Origin: Bacteroidaceae bacterium
GTDB lineage: Bacteria; Bacteroidota; Bacteroidia; Bacteroidales; Bacteroidaceae
Direction of reading: 5' to 3'
Length of the DNA stretch: 64,000 nucleotides
NCBI GenBank assembly: GCA_017408685.1
Contig: JAFQUE010000009.1
Span: 1-64,000, forward strand
The first letter of the stretch is position 1. The number at the start of each line of letters is the position of its first letter. The notes beneath the pieces were generated by a model. It saw only the letters and a list, made by a program, of their open reading frames with translations, was not told the DNA's origin and did no database searches. Below are positions 7,742-15,204 of this stretch, in pieces. Made by a program: the position numbers and the translations under genes.

Positions 7742-7917
7742 TGATTCAGAACCGCAGATGTAAAACCGACAAACAACTCAATCGTTATTCTTCACCACCT
7801 CATATATGACCATTGCCGTCCAATCCTGCCACGCCGATAATCGGGAATTCTGAACAAACGGTTCGTAAAAATCTCTTGTAATGTCAAAAAATTCCTATTT
7901 TTTTATATTTTAAAGTT

Positions 7918-9312
7918 TTATACTTTATATGCTCCAAACTCATTGATCAGCATCTTGCACAAATAGTTCAGCTCCTTCAAATAGATACTTTCCAGAAGAT
8001 CCTTCAACTCCGCCTCCTTCATCTGTGCAATGGGTTTGGCAGTTCTAATATTGTACTGGAGGACTGTCTTTGTACAGTTATTTCCCAGTGAGGCATCTTT
8101 CGGGAGCAGGATAGCATTGTTCTGCAAATGGTTGCGCCATTTGTTGGCCAATGCGACGTTACCCTCTACATGAAGTTCCAGTGTGTATTCCGTACCTGTC
8201 AACATCTTTGAGGTATTGATAGGTATCCACTCCAAATGAGCGGTTCCCCATTCGTTCCCAAGCCGCACTTGCAGGTATCCTTCACCGCTGACCCCCCGAT
8301 GCCCAACTGTCCATTGGAGGCCACCACGCTTTTTCAGTTCTTTTTTCCACTGTTCGTTCAGCAATTCTATGGTGTATTCTTCAAATTTGCCGAAAGCCAA
8401 TTGCTCCACCTTCAGAAGCACCTTTTTGATAATTGTGTACAGATTTTCCATAGCACGCATATCCTCTGCGCTTCCATTGGCAATATATTCGCGCATCTGG
8501 TTTCTCGCCTCTGCCACAGCCTTGCGGAAGGCATACAGGGTGTCGCAATCATCCGTGGTCACCTTCTTCAGATTGTGATGACCTATCACGGAGTTGCACA
8601 ACATGTTCATTCTCGAATCGTCAGAGTCATCCTCTGCGAACAAGTCCTTCTCCAAGGACTCCACATAGGCACGAACCACACCGGTCAGGGCTTCGGGATA
8701 GATACGCGCCTCGAGGATGTCGTTCTTCAGCCAATTAACGATGTCACTGTTGTAGGCAAGTGGAACAAAGCGATTACCAATGTTTACATTACCATTGTTG
8801 CCATAACTTTGTGCGTCAACTTCCTTGCTGCCGTCGCCCGTCATGTAGAACACCCACACGTTGTCCACAGGAATTCTTTCGTCCTCTGTCATGTGCTTGA
8901 TGTAGCGGGAAATCTGATTTGGCTGGTCAGGTGCATCGTAGATTTTGTTTTCCACAATGATTGCTATGCGCTTGCCATTGGCGGTAAAGGTGATGAGCCC
9001 GTCTATGAAACTGTTTGCCGTATCAGTCTTATATCGGGGATTGAACAGAATATTCACATCTGAGATGTTCTGATAATGAATCATCTTGTCGCGTCCTTTG
9101 GCAAATCGGTTCAAGAAACTGTTGAGCAACAAATATCTTCCGGAGGCATTTTGGTAGCGCATCAATGCCAGGAACATTTTGGTATGATCGTTCTCGCTCA
9201 TCTTCCATGCAGTAAATACATTGTAAGGATTTTGGAGGTTGCTTGCACGGTTTCTGGAAGTTTCAATCTTTTCTGCCTCTTTCTTAATATCCTGTATTGT
9301 CCAGTCTTTCAT
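7918..9312 (-). CDS. PD-(D/E)XK nuclease superfamily protein
   Basis: A 464-residue protein. The N-terminal part shows the nuclease core: SENDHTK (39-45), FIDGLITF (Asp104), then IAIIVENKIY (Glu121-x-Lys123) and a downstream PNQISRYI (Gln133). These are the D, ExK and Q positions of the PDDEXK_4-type family often seen near restriction and phage-defence genes. All catalytic positions are intact, so it may cut DNA or bind branched nucleic acid. The C-terminal ~200 residues are unassigned and could give specificity. The gene follows the leucine-rich repeat gene by 92 bp and could be the last gene of the rightmost unit or have its own promoter. Confidence 0.8.
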   Translation of the reverse strand: MKDWTIQDIKKEAEKIETSRNRASNLQNPYNVFTAWKMSENDHTKMFLALMRYQNASGRYLLLNSFLNRFAKGRDKMIHYQNISDVNILFNPRYKTDTANSFIDGLITFTANGKRIAIIVENKIYDAPDQPNQISRYIKHMTEDERIPVDNVWVFYMTGDGSKEVDAQSYGNNGNVNIGNRFVPLAYNSDIVNWLKNDILEARIYPEALTGVVRAYVESLEKDLFAEDDSDDSRMNMLCNSVIGHHNLKKVTTDDCDTLYAFRKAVAEARNQMREYIANGSAEDMRAMENLYTIIKKVLLKVEQLAFGKFEEYTIELLNEQWKKELKKRGGLQWTVGHRGVSGEGYLQVRLGNEWGTAHLEWIPINTSKMLTGTEYTLELHVEGNVALANKWRNHLQNNAILLPKDASLGNNCTKTVLQYNIRTAKPIAQMKEAELKDLLESIYLKELNYLCKMLINEFGAYKV

Positions 9313-9404
9313 AATTTTGTATCAGCGATTCCCTTTCATCGCGAGGTGTTATTTATGTTTGTGTTTTTATTCTTTCAGTTTTGCAACCTCAAAAAAGGCA
9401 AAAA

Positions 9405-10799
9405 TTATTCCCTAACAGTAATAGCGCTGTGCAGTTTCTTGGGTAGCATGCTCCGGTAATGGTTCTCTTCGCTTGCAGGAATGCTGATGGTGACCAGTGA
9501 GTTACAGTTGAGGAACGCGTACTCGTCAATGGCTTCTATTCCGGGTGGGAGGGTCACGTGCTTAAGGTTGTTGCATGAACCGAAAGTTTCTTCTCCAATA
9601 GACTTGAGTCCTTGCTCTATGGTGACGCTTTCAATTCCTGTGCAGCCTTCAAAAGCATAGTCTCCAATTGTCTTTATATTCCCCGGTATTTCAACCTGGG
9701 TAATTCCGCTACAATGGCAAAAGGTGAAATCCTTTATTGCTGTAACTCTGTATGGGATACTGATACTCTTTAGTCCTGAACACTCGAAGAATGCCCATTC
9801 GCCGATATCGGCAACACTGTCGGGAATGGTTATCTCGTTCAGTTTCTTGCTGCCGTCGAAAGCGCCTCTGCCAATGGCCTTTATGCCTTGCGGAATGATT
9901 GTTGAGGCACATCCGGCAATAAGAATATCTGTAGCAGTCTCTATTATGGCATTACATCCTCCTCGCGAGTCATAGACGCTGTTCCCCTCCTCTACCACAA
10001 TGCTTTCAAGTACTCTGTTGTTGGGAAAACTTTCAAATCTTGTCACCCCCTTCGGTATTGCAATGCTTTTCAGATTCTCGGCATAATCGAATGCGCCAAG
10101 GCCTACGCCGGTCACACCCTCGGGTATTACTGCGTTGGAGCAGGCTGCAAGGAGCATGCCGCTTGCTGTCTCTATTATGGCGTTACAACCGTTGCGTGAG
10201 TCATAGACCTTATTGCCTTCATCAACAACAATGCTATCAATACCGGTACAATCGTCGAAAATTATTCCCTGTATCTTTGTCAGGCTCTTTGGCAACCTTA
10301 TACTCTTTAGATTTGTGCAATAGGAGAATGCGTCCTCGCCAATAGTTGTAACCCCCTCGGGTATTGTTATGCTTTCAAGGCTTGAGCAACCGCTGAATGC
10401 GCTTTTTTCTATTATTGTCGTTCCCTCATTTATAATGACCTTTTTAAGGTTTGAACATTCGCTTAATGCGGCTTCTTCAATTGTGTTTACACTCCGGGGT
10501 ATTGTTATGCTCTCAAGAGCCGTGCAACCGTAGAATGCATAGAATCCTATCTCCTCGGTATTTGGCGGCAACGTTATGCTTACAAGTCCTGTGCATTCCT
10601 GGAAAGCACCTCCACAGATTTCTTTAAGACTTTGAGGCAATATGACGCTTTTGAGACTTGTGCAGCCTTTGAATGCGTCGTAACCTATTGTTGTCACACC
10701 TTCGGGGATTATGATACTTTCGAGATTGCTGCAACCTTCAAAGGCGAAATTCTCTATCTCTGTGGTGCCCGGCGGTACAGATATGCTCTTTTGAGTCAT
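9405..10799 (-). CDS. BspA-type leucine-rich repeat protein (LRR_5), no export signal
   Basis: A 464-residue protein consisting almost entirely of ~23-residue repeats of the type 'AFxGCxxLxSIxIPxGVTxIG' (about 18-20 copies). Two longer interruptions of the form VYDSR-GCNAIIETA are typical of BspA-like repeats. This builds a curved beta-solenoid used for protein binding. Most BspA proteins carry a signal peptide and sorting domain. This one starts directly with MTQKSISVPPGTTEI and lacks both, so it is probably cytoplasmic, where it may act as a sensor or scaffold. It sits between an unknown protein and the nuclease-like protein. Confidence 0.88.
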   Translation of the reverse strand: MTQKSISVPPGTTEIENFAFEGCSNLESIIIPEGVTTIGYDAFKGCTSLKSVILPQSLKEICGGAFQECTGLVSITLPPNTEEIGFYAFYGCTALESITIPRSVNTIEEAALSECSNLKKVIINEGTTIIEKSAFSGCSSLESITIPEGVTTIGEDAFSYCTNLKSIRLPKSLTKIQGIIFDDCTGIDSIVVDEGNKVYDSRNGCNAIIETASGMLLAACSNAVIPEGVTGVGLGAFDYAENLKSIAIPKGVTRFESFPNNRVLESIVVEEGNSVYDSRGGCNAIIETATDILIAGCASTIIPQGIKAIGRGAFDGSKKLNEITIPDSVADIGEWAFFECSGLKSISIPYRVTAIKDFTFCHCSGITQVEIPGNIKTIGDYAFEGCTGIESVTIEQGLKSIGEETFGSCNNLKHVTLPPGIEAIDEYAFLNCNSLVTISIPASEENHYRSMLPKKLHSAITVRE

Positions 10800-10843
10800 A
10801 ATAAGAAGTTGTTTAAATTTCTAATAAAAATTAACTTTTTTAC

Positions 10844-12094
10844 TCAACGCTGTTTTTCAAGCATTTTGTCTATTCTTGCGGCAAGTTCGTCCATTTTTTT
10901 ACACAGTGCGGGCATTAGTTTAAGGTATCCCACAAGTGCGTGAATGCCTATGGAACCCATTATATCCAAACGGAAACGGCGTACCCTGGCGTTGGGGAAA
11001 ATGGCAAGAGTGTTTTTTAAGCCAGAAGAATAAATCATTTCATCCATTATCATTTCGGAACCCCCCACCTTAAAGCAGGCAACAGTCTGTCGCCTTACAG
11101 GGGCACTGAAATGTTTAGGCGCATCAATGACATACTCTCCCACAACTTGTTTCCCTTCGCAATGTTCCGCAACGGTTCTTACAGGCCACAAGCATTTCAC
11201 CTTAGTGTTATATAATTGCCCGAATTCGGAGTCTCCCGGCTCAATGTCAAAATGGCGGAGCTCGAATCTGTCGCCGTACTTGTTGGTCATCAGCATAAGA
11301 TAGTCGCGAATGGTGTCCATCCAGGGTTGCACAATGGCCTTGAATGTGTTGTCGCAATCGAGGCCTTTGCTGCTGCATTCTGCTATGCTGCTTTCAATGG
11401 CTGTATCATCTATTGGCTCAAGCGGAATATTCTCTTCGTCTAATACTGTAGTCTCCATTGCGAGGATGCGCATTTGCTTTGCGTGGTACGCAATCTCCTC
11501 CTGGCGAAGGCTGTATTCAAGCGCAAGGTCCATAAGCAGTGTTGCAAGGTCGAGAAAGTAGAATTCCTGTTCTGTGAGCTCAAGTGTGTGTATGTAGTAA
11601 TAGCCGCTTGTGGTGCGCCAGGGTATCTCCTTAGCCGGTATTATTGTGTAGTGAGAATAAGGAGAACCTTTAACGTAGGTTCTTCTTATTTCCATCTGTA
11701 TGCAGTCGTATGTTATTGTGCATATCTGCGTCATCACATCCTTACGTTTGAAGTAGAGCGATGTGTTGTATTCTGCAGTTTCAGACGGAATCTCGGCAAT
11801 CTCCATTTTCAGGAGCTCCGGGTTGCCACCCTTCTTTTTCAGTGCAGCACACAACCCCTGCTCGGTAAACTGCATTCTGCCGTCGCAAAAAGAGAATATG
11901 GGATTGGGTTCATTGCTGAACTTGGCCGATTCGCCATGATAGTATCTGAGAAACTTTAAATCAAGTTCCTTGTTTACGGTTTTCTTTATCTTGTCAAGGT
12001 CGTACCCGTGTCCGCTGTAAGTTTTGTAGTGCTCTTCGAACTCGTCGCGTCGCTTCTGTGCGTCGCTTTTGCTGTGTGCCAATATCTTTTTCAT
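10844..12094 (-). CDS. hypothetical protein downstream of the MoxR/VWA pair
   Basis: From ATG 12094 (MKKILAHSKSDAQKRRDEFEE) the product is 416 residues. A GTG 33 bases further upstream lies inside the VWA gene and is less likely. The N-terminus is a charged helix; the middle has a beta-rich stretch with SPYSHYTIIPAKEIPW; the C-terminus (MPALCKKMDELAARIDKMLEKQR) is a probable coiled coil. No catalytic motif, signal peptide or membrane helix is visible. Because it follows the MoxR and VWA genes so closely, it is a reasonable guess for a third partner or client of that pair. I do not recognise the family. Confidence 0.75.
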   Translation of the reverse strand: MKKILAHSKSDAQKRRDEFEEHYKTYSGHGYDLDKIKKTVNKELDLKFLRYYHGESAKFSNEPNPIFSFCDGRMQFTEQGLCAALKKKGGNPELLKMEIAEIPSETAEYNTSLYFKRKDVMTQICTITYDCIQMEIRRTYVKGSPYSHYTIIPAKEIPWRTTSGYYYIHTLELTEQEFYFLDLATLLMDLALEYSLRQEEIAYHAKQMRILAMETTVLDEENIPLEPIDDTAIESSIAECSSKGLDCDNTFKAIVQPWMDTIRDYLMLMTNKYGDRFELRHFDIEPGDSEFGQLYNTKVKCLWPVRTVAEHCEGKQVVGEYVIDAPKHFSAPVRRQTVACFKVGGSEMIMDEMIYSSGLKNTLAIFPNARVRRFRLDIMGSIGIHALVGYLKLMPALCKKMDELAARIDKMLEKQR

Positions 12095-12108
12095 CTTATA
12101 TGCTTTTA

Positions 12109-13425
12109 TTATCTCTCCAACAGACACACACGGCCTGTCTTGCGCAAATTCTCATATATATTCTTGTAACTGCTCTCATTGTCTATCACCCATAGCAATT
12201 TTGTGCGCAGACGCTCCGTGTCGGGGCACGAGGCAAAGCCATCGGTGATTATTATAAGCCCATCATATTCGGGGTGTTCTACTGCATAGTCCACCGGTGC
12301 CTGAAAGTCGGTGCCGCCGCGTCCACTAACTTTCAGTTCCTTGATATTCTTCTTTGCGTCGGTGAGTGCCAAAGGCTTTCCCTGTACCTTGGCGTCGAAC
12401 ATAAGCACATCAATTTGCTGAATGCCGTACTTGAAGAACGATGTTATTACATTCAGGTACCTCCCCAAATCTTCACTGCCAACCGAACCGCTGGTGTCTA
12501 TGGCAATGAGCAGGCGCGTGGTAAAGTCGTAGCGACTGCCCATCTGCTCGAAACCGAAACGGCGGCTGGGGCGCATACGGGTGAGCCGGCGTTTCTGTGA
12601 AAGTATGCTTGCCCGGAACATGCGCAACACTGCACGGTAGTCAATCTTTCCCTCGGCAGTCTTCTTTATAAGTTCTATAAGGCCACCGGGCAGGCTGCCC
12701 CATGACGATGAACTCTTTACAATATCGGTTATCTGTCGTGCCTGGAACTGGTCCTCCTCCCACAAATCGGTGTATCCCGATGTGGGGGTGTTGTTATTGT
12801 CGCTGTTCTCGTTGCCCGATGAGGCTTCGCTTTGCCCGCTCTCTTGTTGTTGCTTGCCTTGGCTGCTACTGTCTTGTCCTTGCTGTTGTTCGCTTTCTTG
12901 CTCACTGTTGTTGCTTGCCCCGGCTTCTGCCGCCTCGTTCTTGCCTTGGCTGCTACTGTCTTCTCCTTGCTGTTGTTCGCTTTCTTGCTGTTGCTGTTCG
13001 CCTTCTTGCTGTAAATTGTCAAGGAATTCGTTCAGGCGCATTGCATACCATTCGTAGTTCTGTCCTGTGGGCAGGTCAAAATCCGTAGGGTGGGCAAGAT
13101 TCGCCCACGCAAGGTTGTAGGCGGGCGAAATCACAAGGTCGCTTGCTTTCTGCAGCACAATTGATGGGCAGCCCATCGGCTGTCGGGCATAGGGGTGCTG
13201 CAGCAGTATGCGTATAATCTCCACACGCAACAGGTCACGCAGCTGGCTCTCCGTCATAGTTTCTATGATGGCCGGGTTATACTCTATGCGCCCTTTGCCA
13301 GAACGCAGCGGGCACAGCATATTGGCATTCATCACAAGGCGATGGCTGCAATAGACGTTGAAGAACACCGGTTCGGTAAGGAACCACTGCTCAATCTCTT
13401 GCTGTATGCGTTCGCGTGCTGTCAT
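12109..13425 (-). CDS. DUF2201-type VWA domain protein
   Basis: A 438-residue protein. Residues 1-135 match the N-terminal 'putative metallopeptidase' part of the DUF2201 family, but the expected HExxH-x4-H helix reads VEIIRILLQH, with both histidines of HExxH lost. Residues 139-215 form a Gln/Ser/Glu-rich linker containing an in-frame duplication. Residues 300-438 are the VWA-like domain with an intact MIDAS: DTSGS (310-314), the GRGGTDF segment (368-374) and IIITDG (391-396). Proteins of this type pair with MoxR ATPases, which are thought to use the VWA partner to reach substrates. Its start overlaps the MoxR stop by 4 bp, indicating coupled translation. Confidence 0.88.
   Translation of the reverse strand: MTARERIQQEIEQWFLTEPVFFNVYCSHRLVMNANMLCPLRSGKGRIEYNPAIIETMTESQLRDLLRVEIIRILLQHPYARQPMGCPSIVLQKASDLVISPAYNLAWANLAHPTDFDLPTGQNYEWYAMRLNEFLDNLQQEGEQQQQESEQQQGEDSSSQGKNEAAEAGASNNSEQESEQQQGQDSSSQGKQQQESGQSEASSGNENSDNNNTPTSGYTDLWEEDQFQARQITDIVKSSSSWGSLPGGLIELIKKTAEGKIDYRAVLRMFRASILSQKRRLTRMRPSRRFGFEQMGSRYDFTTRLLIAIDTSGSVGSEDLGRYLNVITSFFKYGIQQIDVLMFDAKVQGKPLALTDAKKNIKELKVSGRGGTDFQAPVDYAVEHPEYDGLIIITDGFASCPDTERLRTKLLWVIDNESSYKNIYENLRKTGRVCLLER
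12853..12990 (-). repeat. in-frame 51-bp direct repeat in the VWA linker
   Basis: Bases 12853-12903 and 12940-12990 are nearly identical, offset by 87 bp (29 codons). They encode the duplicated SEQQQG-x-DSSSQGK linker blocks. The unit is in frame and low-complexity, so copy number could change by slippage without breaking the protein. Confidence 0.8.
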
Positions 13426-14486
13426 AGCGTGCTGATGAATTGCAGTACTTTCTTATAGGTGGTGGGTAATTCCCTGTTTATGAACACCAGCATCTTCTTG
13501 TAGTTTGTGCCGTCGATGAGAGAGACAAAGTGAGCATAGGCCTCGCGGTTGCCCTTGTGCAGGTAGTCGTGGTAGGCTTTCAGGTTGTCGGCTGTCGTTG
13601 CAGTCTCCAGAATGTCGGCCTTGCCGGTCTCAAAGAAACGTGCCAGCGCATCGTTGAGCAACGAGAACTGGTGCAGCTCATACTTGTCGAGTTCTTTCTT
13701 CATGGCCTTGAAATCGGCAAGCAGTTGTTCGGGGCTGATGTCCTCCTTGCGGAACGACTGGAACAGCATTGCTGCCGCGTGCACACCCACAACGCCAGCC
13801 ACAATCTTCTGGTGTACAGGCGCAGGTTTGGGCACATTCTCCATAAGACGCGCAACCTTTTCCCAAGCACGGCGGTCGGGGTCTTTCTCAAGGCCCTGCT
13901 CCTCTTTGGTGTCGCTGCTGCGGTCGAGCATTTCGGGGTTGGCGCTTATGAACTGTATAATGCGCTTGTCAAGCCCCGCGCTTTCGGCCCAAAGCAACCA
14001 CTCGTCGGCCGATGGGCGGAAGGTATAGATGTTGAAGCGCGACACAAGTGCGGGGTCGAGGTCGGTGAGCTGGTACTCGTCGCCATCGTTACAGGCCGAG
14101 ATGATGCGGCTGCCCTCGGGCAAAGGACGTCCTGCCAACTTGCGGTTGAGCACAAGGTCCATCACAGTCTGCAGAATTTCGGGGCGGGCGCGGTTGAGCT
14201 CGTCGAGGAACAACACAATGGGCTTGCCGTCGATGGGGAACCAATAGGGTGGCATAAAGGTTGTCTTGCCTGTTGCCTCGTCCTTTGCCGGCAAGCCAAG
14301 CAGGTCGCCCGGGTCGCTCATCTGACCCAAGAACAAAGTCTTGACAGGCATTCCCTTTGTCTCGAAATACTTGGTCAAAATCTGTGACTTGCCTATACCG
14401 TGACGGCCAGTCAGCATGATATTCTGCCACGATGGTGTTACCTCGAGCAGTGTCATAAGTTCTTTACTGTTTATTGCTATTGCCAT
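13422..14486 (-). CDS. MoxR-family AAA+ ATPase
   Basis: The preferred ATG at 14486 gives MAIAINSKELMTLLEV (354 residues); an ATG seven codons upstream lies within a dispersed repeat and is probably fortuitous. In the numbering of the longer form: Walker A GRHGIGKS at 34-41, Walker B IVLFLDELNRA at 97-107, sensor 1 region IISACNDGD at 135-143, and arginine-finger region DPALVSRF at 151-158. The MSDPGDLLGLP segment is characteristic of MoxR proteins. MoxR ATPases form rings that work as chaperones with VWA proteins, and the adjacent overlapping gene supplies exactly such a partner. The target is unknown. Confidence 0.92.
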   Translation of the reverse strand: MAIAINSKELMTLLEVTPSWQNIMLTGRHGIGKSQILTKYFETKGMPVKTLFLGQMSDPGDLLGLPAKDEATGKTTFMPPYWFPIDGKPIVLFLDELNRARPEILQTVMDLVLNRKLAGRPLPEGSRIISACNDGDEYQLTDLDPALVSRFNIYTFRPSADEWLLWAESAGLDKRIIQFISANPEMLDRSSDTKEEQGLEKDPDRRAWEKVARLMENVPKPAPVHQKIVAGVVGVHAAAMLFQSFRKEDISPEQLLADFKAMKKELDKYELHQFSLLNDALARFFETGKADILETATTADNLKAYHDYLHKGNREAYAHFVSLIDGTNYKKMLVFINRELPTTYKKVLQFISTL

Positions 14487-14502
14487 AATTGTTTTTTTCT
14501 TT

Positions 14503-14596
14503 GTCATCCTGAGTGAAACGAACCTTTAGGTCGACGCCCGAGGCGTCTGCCTTGGCTGTAAAGCCGAAGGGGCCGAAGTCAAGGATCTCACGCAAG
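14503..14596. repeat. interrupted copy of a GTCATCCTGAGYGAA-type dispersed repeat
   Basis: GTCATCCTGAGTGAAACGAA at the left and AAGGATCTCACGCAAG at the right are the two halves of the common intergenic repeat whose usual form joins them directly. Here about 60 bp of GC-rich sequence lies between them. Together with the rest of the 155-bp gap between the MoxR gene and the upstream gene, nothing coding is seen. Related copies lie at 50999-51070. Confidence 0.55.
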
Positions 14597-14662
14597 GGTT
14601 TTACAAGATACGCTTCACAAGGTGGGCGGCCATTTTGTTTGGGTTTTATGAATGTTTGTTTT

Positions 14663-15160
14663 TTATTCCCCTCTCGTTACCGTTACCACCGTCTCGCCTG
14701 TCTGCAGGCCCTTTATGATTCTCACCTGCAGTTGCTCCTCCTCTTCGGTCATCAGCCTGTAGGGGCAACCGTCCTGCTCGGTCTCGGGGAAGTACTTACC
14801 CTCGACATCGTTCTTCACATAGATTCCGTTACCGGGTTCCTCGGCCTTATAGTATATGTGCAGTGAGGGGTATGTGTTCTTTATCAGCGCTGCCACCTCG
14901 TAGCAAGGTGTCCAGGCCGTCTCGAAGGTCACGCGTAGCGTATCATCGGCACGCTCGAGGTCCATCCATTCGCCACGGCACAGAATCTCTTCGGGGTTCT
15001 TCCCTAAGGCTTTGACCAGGCAGCCCAGCCACGTCGGGCCAAAGTCGCTCGCAACCAAAGGCTGCTCCATCGCCTGTAGCGATGTCATAGTTTCATACAA
15101 TGCATTGATTTCTTTCTTTTCACCCTCGATGACATAATGGGTAATACATATGTTTGGCAT
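14663..15160 (-). CDS. hypothetical protein resembling Api92-type ferredoxin-fold proteins
   Basis: A 165-residue protein with features I associate with the DUF1281/Api92-like ferredoxin-fold group: a beta-alpha-beta start (MPNICITHYVIEGEKKEINALYETM), a WLG motif (DFGPTWLGCLV), a TAWTPCYEVAALIKNTYP strand-helix and YYKAEEPGNGIYV. Such proteins are often phage- or plasmid-associated and have no known activity. It is the second gene of the rightmost unit, 44 bp after the first. The family suggestion rests on pattern memory only. Confidence 0.6.
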   Translation of the reverse strand: MPNICITHYVIEGEKKEINALYETMTSLQAMEQPLVASDFGPTWLGCLVKALGKNPEEILCRGEWMDLERADDTLRVTFETAWTPCYEVAALIKNTYPSLHIYYKAEEPGNGIYVKNDVEGKYFPETEQDGCPYRLMTEEEEQLQVRIIKGLQTGETVVTVTRGE

Positions 15161-15204
15161 AGTTTTTTAAGTTTATTCGTTTATAATTTAACCTGAATTC
15201 GATA

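Larger units (their letters stand above)
7524..7917. other. 394-bp non-coding region upstream of the middle unit
   Basis: No credible gene is seen on either strand. It holds copy B of the shared 45-bp element (7613-7657), a small perfect hairpin (7716-7741) and AT-rich runs. The nuclease-like gene ends at its right edge, so the region must both terminate that transcript and start the next one. Confidence 0.6.

Noticed and set aside
12853..12990. Repeats at first glance like a CRISPR array or minisatellite
   Set aside because: There are only two long units, both inside a coding frame and encoding a Gln/Ser linker, with no spacer pattern.
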